Part shown: positions 8,613 to 19,835 of the stretch, one piece after another
How positions within the stretch are numbered: the stretch's first letter is position 1
How the letters are laid out: every line of letters begins with the position of its first letter
DNA from: Melitaea cinxia
Taxonomy: Eukaryota > Arthropoda > Insecta > Lepidoptera > Nymphalidae
Direction: 5' to 3'
Assembly (NCBI RefSeq): GCF_905220565.1
Contig: NC_059423.1
Location: 3,964,001-4,028,000, forward strand
DNA: 64,000 bases
Translations under genes and position numbers: made by a program
The notes under the pieces: generated by a model
Databases searched by the model: none
Seen by the model: only the letters and a program-made list of their open reading frames with translations
What the model was told of the DNA's origin: nothing

Positions 8613-9322
8613 TCTTGTACATAACATATTTATTGTAGTTATTAAAAACGAGGAATAAAGGGAAACCAATGTTGTTTGTTTCATTCTATCGGATCTGTAC
8701 TGCTCGAACAGTACGGTGACAATGGTTTAATGGTCTAAACAGGCCTTACCCTATTTTTGTTATCATGCGACTTAGTCTATGTACTGCAATAGGCTGAGCT
8801 GACTGACTGACTGACTGACAGATGCGACTTTGATCTTTTTTTTAGCATTTTTAAGGAATACATCCGCCAACTCATAGTGGTGCAGCGTGATGAAGAACGA
8901 GACTTTTGTCTAAAAGTGGGAGTTACACACAAAAAAAATACAAGTAGTTAGATTTCATTTTGATATTTCCATGTCAACAGCATTAATTTAATTTTTTTTA
9001 ATAAAAAGTATCCTATATTACTTCTTATACATCCAAAAATATATATACAAAGTTTCATGATGATCGGTTAAGTAGTTTTTGGCGTGAAAGCGTAACAAAC
9101 AAATTTACATTCACATTTATAATATTAGTAGGGGTTAATAAGCAAATATATTTAGCTTCATGGTTTGTAAGTAAGCAACTCAATGCCTTTGTTTTGGATA
9201 TCACTGTTAATAACGAAGAATGTTCGTCTTTTCACGCGGAACATGATCTATTACACCTACAGAACCCCTATTTGGAGGAACGCATATATAAAAACCTTTA
9301 TACACTTATATTTATATTAATA
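8613..9322. other. Upstream flank of the small gene, repeat fragments
   Basis: It holds a short family B-like 3' piece with a (CTGA)n tract (8763-8820), a SINE scrap near 8860-8890 and a LINE-like tail at about 9030-9135. The rest is AT-rich. No clear TATA box or initiator for the minus-strand gene stands out. Confidence 0.4.
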
Positions 9323-10275
9323 CTAGCTGTGCCCGCGGCTTCGCCCGCGTTGAAATCAGTTTGTCACAAAGTTTTCCAACCCCCGTTTTATCCCCTTAGG
9401 GGTCGAGTTTCGTAAAATCCTTTCTCAGCAGATGTTTACGCCCTATAAGAAACATATCTGCAAAATTTCAAGTTTGTATTTGTTATTGTTTCGGAGATTT
9501 CGTGATTAGTGAGTCAACCTACCATTCCCCGTTTTAACCCCAAAAGGGAGTTGATTTCTGAAGTTACATTATTTGAACACCTTCTCACTATATATAGAGC
9601 ATACCTTTTAAAGTCTCTTACTTCAAAAACATAGGCCTTTCATACAAACTTCCAACCCCCGTATTATCCTCTTAAGGGTCGAGTTTCGTAAAATCCGTTC
9701 TTAGCAAATGTCTACGCCCTATAAGAAACGTACCTGCCAAATTTCAAGTTTGAGGCTGTTATAGTTTCGGAGATTTCGTGATGAGTGAGGCAACCTACCA
9801 TACCCCGTTTTAACCCCAAAAGGGAGTTGATTTCTAAAGATGTATTATTTGAACACCTTCTCACTATCTATAGAGCATGTATTTTAAATTTCAAGTCTCT
9901 TACTTCAAAAATATAGGACTTTCATACAAACTTCTAACCCCCGTTTTATCCCCTTAGGGGTCGAATTTCGTAAAATTCGTTATTAGCGGATGTTTACGAC
10001 CTATAAGGAGCCTATCTGCCAAATTTCAAGTTTTTAGGTGTTATAGTTTCGGAGATTTAATGATGAGTGAGTCAACCTACCATACCCCGTTTTAACCCCA
10101 AAAGGGCAGTCATTTCACGGTATTCGTGTGAAGTAGTCGTGTTTTTGTTTAAAATTGTTTACAAACGAATTGAATAATAATAGTTATCGCCGTGCGGTCC
10201 GGGTCATCGTCGGGTTTTCTACCTGGCGGCCGGTGCGTAGCGGCGATAATAAATAACGTTTCGTAATTGTTTACA

Positions 10276-11784
10276 ATGAATCCGGACACAAACGTTACTA
10301 ATGAGAATGACATGATCAATACAACGGAGATTTGTAGTAGTCCAGTAAATGATTTGCTACCAATAATGGATGAGAACTTATACCAAGAAGACGGAATTAT
10401 GGAATATTTGTCGGAGAATACAGAGGAGATAAATTTAAGGGCAGAAAAGAGAATGAGAATAGAGGATGAAAGAGAGGTATGGTCTACAGTAATTAGAAAG
10501 AAAAAAAAGGCAAAAGCTTCGATCGATAAAATTGAAGTATATATCACTAGCTCAGAAATTCTACCGAAACAATTCGCGATAGCAAAATTACTAAAAGAAA
10601 ATAATATTATTGGCATAGAAAACGTTAAACACATTAGTCCCTATAAAATACGATTGGATGTATTAAATGAAATTAATGTTGAGAAAATTAAAAATTGTAA
10701 AGTTTTTATTGATAAAGGTTGGAGAATATACAAAGCAATGGAAAAAGATATTTCATACGGTGTCATTAAAAATGTTGACTTAGAATTGTCAGAAGATGAG
10801 ATAGCGCAAAATTTGTCATGCCAAAATAACGTCGAAATAGTATCCGTTCTTCGTCTTAAGCGACGTGGATCTTCAAGTGAAAGTGGGTGGATTCCGAGTG
10901 AGTGTGTTCGTTTGGGTTTTAGAGGTAGCTATTTACCTTCTTCTGTTTCTGTAGATGGTTTAAAAATAAAAGTAAACCCTTACGTATTTCCTGTTTCTCA
11001 GTGCTCGAAATGCTGGAAATTAGGTCATATGGCCAAAAGATGCCCATACACTAAAATTGTTTACCCTAAATGTGGTGGTATGCATGCCAATTGCGAAACG
11101 ACAGTGTTTAAATGCATCAACTGTCAAGGCGATCATATGGCCCTATCAAAACGGTGTCCAGTTTTTTTAAAGGAGAAGAAATTAAGGGAATTAATGGCAG
11201 AATATAATTGTACATACAAAAAAGCTCTTACTGTATATGTACCTCCAACCCCTGATGTAGTCGAACCAAAACCTGAATTTGACTTTTTTAAATTTTCGAT
11301 GAAAAAAAATGAATCTAATACGGAAAGAAGGTTATTTGATAATAATCCATCAAATAGCAACGAAAAAAATAAAGAAACGCATGACACGCCGAATTATGCT
11401 GAAATCCTTAAAGTTGAAGCTGATTTTCATAGAATTGATGATACGATTATTTTACCTGAAAACAATACTGTCAACAAAACGAAACATTCAAGAACTAAAA
11501 AAAGAAGAAATATAGAATGTGAGAGAAGTGAATTTACAGGCGACATTTTATTAGATTCAATGGAAACTGAAAAGGAACAACAACCAGATAACAAAGTAAA
11601 ATTTAAAGAACTTTTTACTAGATTAAAGGATATTATATTTATTAAGGAAATATCTATTCAGGAAAAAATATACATGTCAGTGAAATGTTGTTTGGAATGG
11701 TTAATATTGTTAGCTACAGAATTTATATCGGAAAGATCTTTATTTAAGCTAGTTTATGATTTTTTTGTAAATAACAATGGATAA
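10276..11784 (+). CDS. I-type LINE ORF1, gag-like nucleic-acid-binding protein
   Basis: 502 codons from the first ATG (context ACAATGA), uninterrupted. ORF1 proteins of this group bind the element RNA and form the ribonucleoprotein. Zinc knuckles lie at about residues 243-256 (CSKCWKLGHMAKRC, C-x2-C-x4-H-x4-C), a second at about 263-280 and a third, CINCQGDHMALSKRC, at about 280-294. In the second knuckle the expected first Cys is Tyr (YPKCGGMH), probably a mutation. A basic stretch RKKKKAKA lies near residue 77. The stop codon overlaps the ORF2 start. Confidence 0.85.
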   Translation: MNPDTNVTNENDMINTTEICSSPVNDLLPIMDENLYQEDGIMEYLSENTEEINLRAEKRMRIEDEREVWSTVIRKKKKAKASIDKIEVYITSSEILPKQFAIAKLLKENNIIGIENVKHISPYKIRLDVLNEINVEKIKNCKVFIDKGWRIYKAMEKDISYGVIKNVDLELSEDEIAQNLSCQNNVEIVSVLRLKRRGSSSESGWIPSECVRLGFRGSYLPSSVSVDGLKIKVNPYVFPVSQCSKCWKLGHMAKRCPYTKIVYPKCGGMHANCETTVFKCINCQGDHMALSKRCPVFLKEKKLRELMAEYNCTYKKALTVYVPPTPDVVEPKPEFDFFKFSMKKNESNTERRLFDNNPSNSNEKNKETHDTPNYAEILKVEADFHRIDDTIILPENNTVNKTKHSRTKKRRNIECERSEFTGDILLDSMETEKEQQPDNKVKFKELFTRLKDIIFIKEISIQEKIYMSVKCCLEWLILLATEFISERSLFKLVYDFFVNNNG

Positions 11785-14386
11785 AAACAGTAGAAATCTA
11801 AAACTAAACATCATTCAATGGAATGCTCAAAGCATCAAATCTAAGATATTGTCATTTCAAAATATCCTTGTTCAGGAAAAGGTACATATTGCTGCTGTTA
11901 GTGAAACGTGGCTTGATTCGAATACAATTTTAAAACTTAAGGATTACAATATTTTTCGAGCTGATAGGTCTGATTCTTATGGAGGTGTTGCATTGTTTGT
12001 ACACAGGTCAATTAAAGCAGAACAAATGGTTCTTAACGCTTTGGATTCTTCTATAGAGATGGTCGGTATAAAATTATTTAATTGTGATGTAATTAATAAT
12101 GTTATATCAGTATATTGTCCTCCTTCGGCTTGTACAACACAGCGAATGTGGGAAAACCTGTTTTGTAAATTGAATAAAAAGTCTCTTATTCTTGGCGACT
12201 TTAATGGTCACCATACGAATTGGTCCAATAAAACCGATACAAGAGGGTCGCAAATTTTTGAGGCACTTATTGATCATCCATTTACTCCCTTGAACGATGG
12301 TAGCCCAACTCGGATACGTTTAGTCAATGGCGCGCTCCAACAGTCTGTTCCTGATATATCTCTAGCTTCAACCGACATATTTTTAAAACTTATCTGGAAC
12401 ACTATAAATGAAACGTTAGGTAGTGATCACCTATTGATAAAAATTTCTTCCGAAATAAATGTTTTACCTAGTATTGTTCATCGGCGTAACTATAAAATAG
12501 CAGATTGGGAGTCGTATACAAATTTCGTGGAATCATTGTTTATGGACTTTAATTTTAATGGAAATCTACAAATATGTTACGATAATTTTACAAAATTTTT
12601 AAACATAGCAGCAGACCAATTTATACCTTACATAAAAACGAGTTTAAATCCTACTAGCAAGTTTCGTCCTTTGCCATACTGGAATGCTGCCCTTTCTAAA
12701 AAGGTGGCAGAACGTAGATTAGCCTTAGCCAAGTTGAGACGTAATCCTATACCTCGAAATCTGGATAATTTGAGAGATAAAGTTCGCGAAGCGCAAAGAT
12801 CTTTTCGCAAAGCGAGAGACGAATCTTGGCACACATTTTGTGATTCTTTAAGCGAGTCGTCCAACCAAAGTGAAATGTGGTATAAATTGAGATGGTTTAA
12901 GGGCAAAAGAATGCCAAGTAATTACGTTAATAGGGATAAAGTAATTAATCTTCTTAAAAATCTTGCACCCGACTATGTATCTCCTGCTATGCCAAGTTTT
13001 TCGTCACATAATTCTATTATAGAAACAGAGATTTCCCGTCATGAACTAAACAGTTGCATCAAAAATAAAGACACCACCCCGGGCAGTGACAATATATCTT
13101 ATTCCATGATCAAAAAACTTCCATTAAACGCGAAATTCATACTTTTAAAATTGTATAATTTAATTTATTCTAGTGGGTTCGTACCTAAACAATGGAAAGA
13201 GATAACTATAGTGGCCATACCGAAACCAGATAGAAACCCGAATTCTGATTCGTCGCTGAGACCGATATCGATGATATCCTGTATATGCAAAATTTTTCAT
13301 GCCATTTTAATAAAAAGATTAGAGTGGTTCATAGAAAAAAATAACTTTCTATTATCATCAACTACTGGTTTTCGGAAATGTCGCTCCGCGTTAGATAATT
13401 TGTCTTTACTCGTTACTGCTATTCAAGTCGGTTTCTCGAGAAGATTAAGCACTATAGGTTGTTTTTTGGACTTAAAGGATGCGTATAATAACATCAATAT
13501 ATCGGTACTCTTAAAAAAGATGGATAACTTGAATGTGGGTAGTAGAATGTGTCGGTATTTGTGGAATTTTTTAAATGATAGATTATTAAAAATTAATATA
13601 GATAATGAGTTTATTAGTAGAAGATCCAGTAACGGTTTAGCTCAAGGAGATCCTCTCTCGCCCTTACTTTTTAATATTGCGACCCTCGAACTATGTAAAA
13701 AATTTTATAATAATTCTATAGCTATATCCCAATATGCAGACGACTTTGCATTATATATAACTTGTGAGAACGTTGAGAAAGGTACGCAACAACTCCAAAT
13801 AGAAATTGAAAAATTCGTTAATTCCGCTTTACAGTTAGGACTTTGGGTATCTTCAAGCAAATCTAAAATTTGTGTTTTTAGTACAAAAAATAGAAATGAA
13901 ATAGCAAATATATATGTCGATGGATTAGCGCTCCAGCAAGTTGATTGTATTAAATATTTGGGATTATGGTTAGATCGCTCGTTACTCTGGAATAGGCATA
14001 TAAATGAAATAAAAGAGAAATGTTGTAATATATTTAAAATGTTTAAAGTGTTAGTAGGTTCCGGTTGGGGTGTACATCAAACATATTTGAGATGTCTTTA
14101 TTTATCGGTGGTACGTAGTCGTTTGGATTATGGCAGTTTCTTATATGCAAACAGTAGCAATACTCAATTGAACAAATTAGACCGTATACAAAATCAATTT
14201 ATGCGGATTATTGGTGGTTTTATAAAAACTACACCCATTCATGTAATGGAATATGAGCTTTGCCTGCAACCCTTGAGTGTAAGGAGACAATTTCTTGCTG
14301 GAAAATATTGGTTTAAACATATGTCATTTTTACAAAACAATTTTTCATTACTGTTAAATGAATTAAGTAAAAGAAACCCTTATTAG
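11777..14386 (+). CDS. I-type LINE ORF2: endonuclease and reverse transcriptase, truncated by frameshift
   Basis: 869 codons. The N-terminal APE-type endonuclease shows IIQWNAQSIKSK (Asn16), SETWL (Glu43), GDFNGHH (about 139) and GSDHLL (about 216). The reverse transcriptase shows CFLDLKDAY (catalytic Asp near 565), NGLAQGDPLSPLLFN and the YADD box near 653, with a C-terminal thumb region. It would nick target DNA and prime cDNA synthesis. The frame ends prematurely at TAG 14384. In the -1 frame the protein sequence continues to about 14585, so one base has been lost in the aaaccc run near 14372. ORF2 starts within ORF1 (ATGGATAA). Confidence 0.88.
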   Translation: MDKNSRNLKLNIIQWNAQSIKSKILSFQNILVQEKVHIAAVSETWLDSNTILKLKDYNIFRADRSDSYGGVALFVHRSIKAEQMVLNALDSSIEMVGIKLFNCDVINNVISVYCPPSACTTQRMWENLFCKLNKKSLILGDFNGHHTNWSNKTDTRGSQIFEALIDHPFTPLNDGSPTRIRLVNGALQQSVPDISLASTDIFLKLIWNTINETLGSDHLLIKISSEINVLPSIVHRRNYKIADWESYTNFVESLFMDFNFNGNLQICYDNFTKFLNIAADQFIPYIKTSLNPTSKFRPLPYWNAALSKKVAERRLALAKLRRNPIPRNLDNLRDKVREAQRSFRKARDESWHTFCDSLSESSNQSEMWYKLRWFKGKRMPSNYVNRDKVINLLKNLAPDYVSPAMPSFSSHNSIIETEISRHELNSCIKNKDTTPGSDNISYSMIKKLPLNAKFILLKLYNLIYSSGFVPKQWKEITIVAIPKPDRNPNSDSSLRPISMISCICKIFHAILIKRLEWFIEKNNFLLSSTTGFRKCRSALDNLSLLVTAIQVGFSRRLSTIGCFLDLKDAYNNINISVLLKKMDNLNVGSRMCRYLWNFLNDRLLKINIDNEFISRRSSNGLAQGDPLSPLLFNIATLELCKKFYNNSIAISQYADDFALYITCENVEKGTQQLQIEIEKFVNSALQLGLWVSSSKSKICVFSTKNRNEIANIYVDGLALQQVDCIKYLGLWLDRSLLWNRHINEIKEKCCNIFKMFKVLVGSGWGVHQTYLRCLYLSVVRSRLDYGSFLYANSSNTQLNKLDRIQNQFMRIIGGFIKTTPIHVMEYELCLQPLSVRRQFLAGKYWFKHMSFLQNNFSLLLNELSKRNPY

Positions 14387-14585
14387 CAATTACACACGAC
14401 CAGTATAAATCTATTAGTTTCTGTAGAAGTTTAAATTTAGAATGTTTCTCGTTAGATACTTGGGTCAACAATGTGAATTTAACCAATATAATTGAATTTA
14501 ATATTACTGGAGTGGATAATTCTAAGAAAAGTTATAATGCCTGTGTGTTAAAAGATATATGTGTAAATTATGTTAATCTATTAAT

Positions 14586-16406
14586 ATATATAAAAGCGAA
14601 AGGTCACTCACTCATCACGAAATCTCCGAAACTATAACACCTACAAACTTGAAATTTGGCAAGTAGGCTCCTTATAAGACGTAGGCATCCGCTAAGAACG
14701 GATTTCACGAAACTCGACCCCTAAGGGGGTAAAACGGGGGTAGGAAGTTTGTATGAAAGTCCTATGTTTTAGAAGTAAGAAACTTGAAATTTAAAATGTA
14801 AGCTCTAGAGATGATGAAAAGGTGTCCGAATAATGTATCTTTAGAAATCAACTCCTTTTTGGGGTTAAAACGGGGGATCGTAGGTTGACTCACTGATCAC
14901 GAAATCTCCGAAACTATAACACCTACAAACTAGAAATTTAGTAGGTAGACTTCTTATAGGGCATCAACTACCACTAAGAATGGATTTTACGAAACTCGAC
15001 CCCTAAGGGGGTAAAACGGGGGTTGGAAGTTTGTATGAAAGTCCTATGTTTTAGAAGTAAGAGACTTGAAATTTAAAATGTATGCTCTATAGATGATGAA
15101 AAGGTGTTCAAATAATGTATCTTTAGAAATCAACTCCTTTTTGGGGTTAAAACGGGGGATGGTAGGTTGACTCACTCATAACGAAATCTCCGAAACTATA
15201 ACACCTAAAAAACTTGAAAATTGGCAAATAGGCTTCTTATAAGACGTAGGCATCCGCCAAGAACGGATTTTACGAAACTCGACCCCTAAGGGGGTAAAAC
15301 GGGGGTTGGAAGTTTGCATGAAAGTCCTATGTTTTTGAAGTAAGCGACTTGAATTTTAAAATGTATGATCTATAGATGGTGAGGAGATGTCCAAATAATG
15401 TATCTTTAGAAATCACCTCCCTTTTGGGTTTAAAACGGGGGATGGTAGGTTGACGCACTGATCACGAAATCTCCAAAACTATAACACCTACAAATTTGAC
15501 ATTTGGCAGGTAAGTTCCTTAAAGGGCGTAGACACTCGCTGAGAACGGATTTCACGAAACTCGACCCCTAAGAGGATAAAACGGGGTTGGAAGTTTGTAT
15601 GAAAGTCCTATGTTTTTGAAGTAAGAGACTTGAAATTTAAAATATATGCTCTATAGATGGTGAGGAGTTGTCCAAATAATGTATCGTAATCTATATATAT
15701 ATATATATATATATATAGATTACGATACATTAATAATCTATATATAGAAATCTATATATATATCTATAATATATATAAAAGCGAAAGGTCTCTGACTCAC
15801 TCATCACGAGAACCCAAAAACTGCTGGAGGGTCCATCCATCTAGGATGGATAAAGATGAAATTTGGCAGGGAGGTAGATTATAGTTAGTAGATTATAGTA
15901 GAAGAGTAGAGAGATTTTGCGATATTCCACCGCTAAGGGGGTTTAATTGGGGTTGATAGTTTGTATGAAACATATACAGCAATTATAAGTTCGTCGATAG
16001 GTTATTTATACCGCAGCCTGAAAATAAAACTAAGAATGTGGTGTATAGAGAGGTTTTATAAAAACAACTATTAAATTATACTAAATTGTGCCTTTTAAAA
16101 AGTTACTCAGTGTAATAAGCATTTCCAGTAACTGAAATAAAAAAAAATGCCTACATCTTAATATCCACATCTTCATAACCACGCGGATGTAGTCGGGAGC
16201 AACAGTTAGTGTATTATAAAACAAAGTCCCCAAAAGTGTATGTGATCGATTCCCTCAAAATCTACTGAACGGATTTTCATGCGATTCAAGAGGAAGGTGT
16301 CCGGAACGGCTAAGCCGATTTTAATGAGAGTTTCACTGGAAGTTTGCCAGGAAAAGTTTGTGACACACTGATTTCAACGCGAGCGAAGCCGCGGGCACAG
16401 CTAGTA
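14586..16406 (-). mobile_element. Family D element inserted in the LINE ORF2
   Basis: Reverse-orientation copy. It starts 'aaaagcgaaaggtcactcac' and carries four monomers ('cgaaatctcc' at about 14619, 14900, 15182 and 15465, so a period of about 282 bp). A TA-rich hairpin lies at 15690-15775, and the element ends with the 'gcgggcacagctagtat' border. It separates the reverse transcriptase from RNase H. Same family as the element into which the LINE inserted. Confidence 0.82.
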
Positions 16407-16408
16407 TT

Positions 16409-17290
16409 AAATATAAAAACTATTATAAAATTTATACGGACGGATGTAAAGGAAAAAATGTATCTGGTATGGCTTTTTTCGATTTGCAAACAGGGATGTC
16501 AGCTAAATTTAAAATAAATTCGGAGTTTGTTTCGATCATGCATATGGAATTAATAGCGATAGCAAAAGCAATAGCATATATTGATTCATTAGAACCGAAA
16601 AATTATGTAATTTTGTCTGATTCAAAAAGTGCCCTTCAACATATTTTGAAATGTACAAGTATATGTCGAGGCGCACCTATCGCTTATGAAATTATTAAAT
16701 CCATTCAAACTATTCAGTCTACAGGTAAAGTTTTAAAATTTCAATGGATTCCCTCACATGTAGGAATACCTGGAAATGAGGAAGTAGACCGGCTTGCAAA
16801 CGAAGCATGTTCAGATGGTATAACACATTCGGTTCTTCCATATTTCAGTGAGTTATTTAGTTTAGTTAAAAGAAGATGTACTGATAGCTGGAAAGAATAC
16901 TTTGATGCTAGGTCACTCAGTAAGGGCATATGGTATAAAACCATTCAACCGTCACTTCCTCATACACCATGGTTCACAGGCATAAAAATTAATAGAAATA
17001 ATCTTGTTGTGGCTCTCCGACTCCGATCTGGACACATTCCCCTAAATGGTTTTGCATATTTAGTTGGCAAGTCTCCAACCCCAAAATGTTTAGAATGTAA
17101 TGTAATTGAAGACGTATACCATGTTCTGATCGAATGTGTTCGCGTTGAGTCGGAGAGGTGGGATTTTTATATTAAATATAACATTAACTTGTTCGATTTG
17201 GGTCTGTGTAATGTGATTTTGAGCAATCCATTGTCAGCAGAGGCTGTAATGATGTATAACTTGTACAAACTAGTAATAAAGCGTAGATAA
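16409..17290 (+). pseudogene. I-type LINE RNase H domain, detached 3' part of ORF2
   Basis: An open frame enters from the insertion border: IYTDGCKG (first Asp), HMELIAIAKA (Glu), ILSDSKSAL (Asp) and WIPSHVGIPGNEEVDRLAN (last Asp). All four RNase H catalytic residues are present. A C-terminal CLECNVIEDVYHVLIEC (C-x2-C-x8-H-x4-C) finger follows, typical for this LINE group. The stop is at 17288-17290. Its first Met (16469) is internal; the domain was originally fused to the reverse transcriptase. Confidence 0.85.
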
Positions 17291-17762
17291 GTTTAATATA
17301 AGCCCCTATGAGGGTGACATATTCAGTGTATGAATAAACCCTCTATAAATAAATAAAGATTAAAAAAAAAAAAAAAACCCCAAAAGGGAGTTGAGTTCTA
17401 AAGATACATTATTTGAACACCTTCTCACTATCTAAAGCGCACAAACTTCCAACCCCCGTTTTACCCCCTTAGGGGTCGAATTTCGTAAAATTCGTTCTTA
17501 GCGGATGCCTACGTCTTATAAGGAGCCTACCTGCCACATTTCAAGTTTGTAGATGTTATAGTTTCGGAGGCTGTTATGATGATAGTTTCGGAGATTTCGT
17601 GAAGAGTGACCTTTCGCTTTTATATATAATATTATAGATTATAGATAAATACATTTATGTGTATATCATCATCAAACATCCGCTCTCGCACGTCCTAAGT
17701 TTGGCTGTTGGAATGTTTGCTGATGCGTGATTTCATTTTCGTGATACTCATGTATGCGAAAA

Positions 17763-17872
17763 CGCGTTGGCGTAATAGTCATAGGTCATACCATTTGGCA
17801 TATATATCACACATATACAGCATTTTACCGCAATCCGGACGTTTGTGTTTGTGTAGTGTGTGTATTTGAGGA
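17763..17872 (+). repeat. Degenerate SINE head
   Basis: 'gcgttggcgtaatagtcata' and 'ccggacgtttgtgtttgtg' resemble the tRNA-derived SINE subfamily at 23535-23765, heavily decayed. Confidence 0.4.

Positions 17873-17968
<96 letters not shown>
17873..17968. repeat. (CAT)32 microsatellite
   Basis: 96 bp of uninterrupted CAT. It is the expanded 3' tail (GAT on the minus strand) of the adjoining family B element. The long poly-Asp and poly-Ile frames here are artefacts. Confidence 0.97.
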
Positions 17969-18290
17969 TATTCCAGCCTATTGCAGTCCACTGCTGGACA
18001 TAAGTCTCCACAAGTTCGTGCCAATGCGTAAACTCATATGTGTTGCCCATAGTCACCACGCTGGGCAGGCGGGTTGGTGACCGTAGGGCTGACTTTGTCG
18101 CACCGAAGACGCTGCTGCCCGTCTTTGGCCTGTGTGTTTCAAAGCCAGCGGTTAGATGGTTATCTCGCCGTCGATCGGCTTCTTAAGTTCCAAGATTGTA
18201 GTGAAACCTTGTTATCCCTTAGTCGCCTCTTACGACACCCACGGGAAGAGAGGGGGTGGCTATATTCTTTGGTGTCGTAGCCACACAGCA
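17969..18290 (-). repeat. Family B / RTE 3' unit, most complete copy
   Basis: On the minus strand the end reads VETYVQQWTAIG followed by stop-like tail sequence and GAT repeats. This matches the C-terminus of RTE-like reverse transcriptases and links family B to that LINE group. The upstream body matches the other B copies. Confidence 0.7.
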
Positions 18291-18299
18291 CATCAACAC

Positions 18300-18839
18300 A
18301 CGAGTATTTCCTATTTGAGGCCATTGGATGTGAGGTGTTTATTATAATCGTTATATTTTTTGCACTCCAATTTATTAATTTATTAAAATTGTTCTTGTTA
18401 ATTGAATTTGGTCACCCTATTATGATTAATATATATTGTGTTTTTGGATGACGAACAATAAGAGGATAAATTGTGTTTATAATTATGACAAACTAATGGT
18501 CTCAGCGAAATTAGTAAAGCCATATTTCTTTCCTAAATATAAAATAATCTCGTGCAGATAAAGTACACAACAATATAGTATACTTTTTTCGAAATTTCAA
18601 TCCTATATAAATAAAAAAATAAAAAAAAAATTAAAATAAAAAAAATAACTCGAGAATGGCTCGACTAATTCGGCCAAATTTATTTTTTTGTATGTTCCTT
18701 AAGGCCCACGGAAGATTTTAATACTTAAAAAATAATAATTTTTACTATTAACTTTTGACAGAACAAAGTCTGTCCGGGCAGTTAGTCTTTAATAAATACT
18801 TATTATTCACTCACACAATTTCAAAAAATATTTCCTAAC
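18300..18839. other. AT-rich stretch with repeat scraps
   Basis: A SINE 3' scrap lies at 18300-18350. A family J-like piece ('ggctcgactaattcggcc', 'gttccttaaggcccacgg') lies at about 18650-18800. Nothing coding. Confidence 0.4.
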
Positions 18840-19150
18840 TTGTAATATAACGACCACGATCACGATTAAGCTTGTAACGTACCACTGCTGGACACAGACC
18901 TCTCTCTCTATTGGTAACGACCGCTTCAGGTATTTATGATAACCAGCGGGAACGATAGCCTAACGTGCTCTTCGAGGCACGGCGGCGATATTCACAAGAC
19001 ACAAGATAGATATTCAAACCGGAACGAAATATTTGTACAAATATAATATTCATCCCGGGCGGGAATCAGACCCGCAAACCGCCGGTGTTTAGGCACGTAC
19101 ATGGCATTAGCATCACTACATCTGAGCGGTTGTTGTATATAATACTCGAT
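18840..19150 (-). mobile_element. tRNA-derived SINE, variant copy
   Basis: The reverse-strand body ('ctggacacagacctctctc', 'cgtgctcttcgaggcacgg') with a degenerate tRNA-like head near 19070-19130 ('cgggaatcagacccgcaaac'). Diverged from the main SINE consensus. Confidence 0.6.
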
Positions 19151-19329
19151 GTTAATACAGTTTTTTCGCGTATTACTTAATTAATTTAGTTATTTTGTTA
19201 CATTTTATTTTTAGGTTAGGATCGTGGGTTGACTTTATAAAGTCAAGTTAGCAATTTAATTTAATTACCTGTTCAATTTTATGTCCCACTGTTTAAAAAT
19301 ACACCTTGTGCTGACTACTACTAATGCCT

Positions 19330-19500
19330 ACAATAAATTTAAAGCATTCCATTTCTTTTCAACAGAGTAGGTAACTGCGAAGTTTCTTGTCGATTCTTCT
19401 CTGTAGAATCTAAATTTCTAATCGATGGTAGTTTCATTTTTAAAAACCACAAGTTAAAAAAATTAATTTGTAAAATATTTTGCCTATTTTAATAAAACTA
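19330..19500 (+). repeat. Family E LINE 3' end
   Basis: 'gagtaggtaactgcgaag' then 'gattcttctctgtagaatc'. The same unit lies at 52400-52575 (plus, with a GATTTT tail) and 57530-57690 (minus). Confidence 0.6.
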
Positions 19501-19503
19501 TTT

Positions 19504-19835
19504 TTAAACGACTTCAAAAAAGGAGGAGGTTACTCAATTCGACCGTAACTATATATATTATGTATGTTCGGGGATAACTTTGTCGTTTATAAACCGATTT
19601 TGATAATTCTTTTTTTGTTGGAAAGGTGATATCCCTAGTGTGGTACCATGATAAGGAAACCAGTATCTGATGATGGAATCCCAGAGAAACCGAGGGAAAC
19701 CCTCGATAATCGTAGTGACGATTAGTGCGTTTGTTAATATTTTCCGTCTACCTACGTTGTATTTATTGTCGAAGTAATTGAAGTCGTTTTTCGTTTGCCA
19801 GCAAACACAATTATTGACTTTGCTTTTATTTTGAC
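19504..19835 (+). repeat. Family F repeat
   Basis: It runs from 'cgacttcaaaaaaggagg' through 'aaccgattttgataattc' to 'tgccagcaaacacaatt'. It is short, non-coding and has related sequence ('aaccgacttc') at both ends. Copies occur throughout the window. Confidence 0.65.

Larger units (their letters stand above)
10107..17385 (+). mobile_element. I-superfamily non-LTR retrotransposon, near full length
   Basis: It is bounded by the 13-bp duplication aaccccaaaaggg (10094-10106 and 17386-17398). The 5' end begins CAGTCATTTCACGG. A 169-bp 5' UTR precedes two overlapping ORFs (gag-like; endonuclease plus reverse transcriptase), then an RNase H domain, a roughly 80-bp 3' UTR and an A-rich tail. The order EN-RT-RNase H assigns it to the I group (I/Nimb-like) rather than Jockey or CR1. 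A family D element (14586-16406) splits ORF2 before RNase H, and a frameshift precedes that. It is therefore inactive, although most domains are well kept. Confidence 0.88.
9323..17626 (+). mobile_element. Family D element (282-bp monomers), split by an I-type LINE
   Basis: The left part 9323-10106 starts 'ctagctgtgcccgcggc' and carries about three monomers, each with 'ggagatttcgtgatgagtga', 'aaccccaaaagggagttga' and 'cccttaggggtcgag' blocks. It resumes exactly at 17386-17626 and ends in 'gacctttcgcttttat'. The two halves fit together across the LINE target duplication. It is non-coding. Confidence 0.8.

Noticed and set aside
10149..10634. 161-codon minus-strand frame
   Set aside because: It is antisense to the LINE ORF1, hydrophobic only because ORF1 is A-rich, with no domain.
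17748..18080. Long poly-Asp and poly-Ile open frames
   Set aside because: They are translations of the CAT microsatellite.
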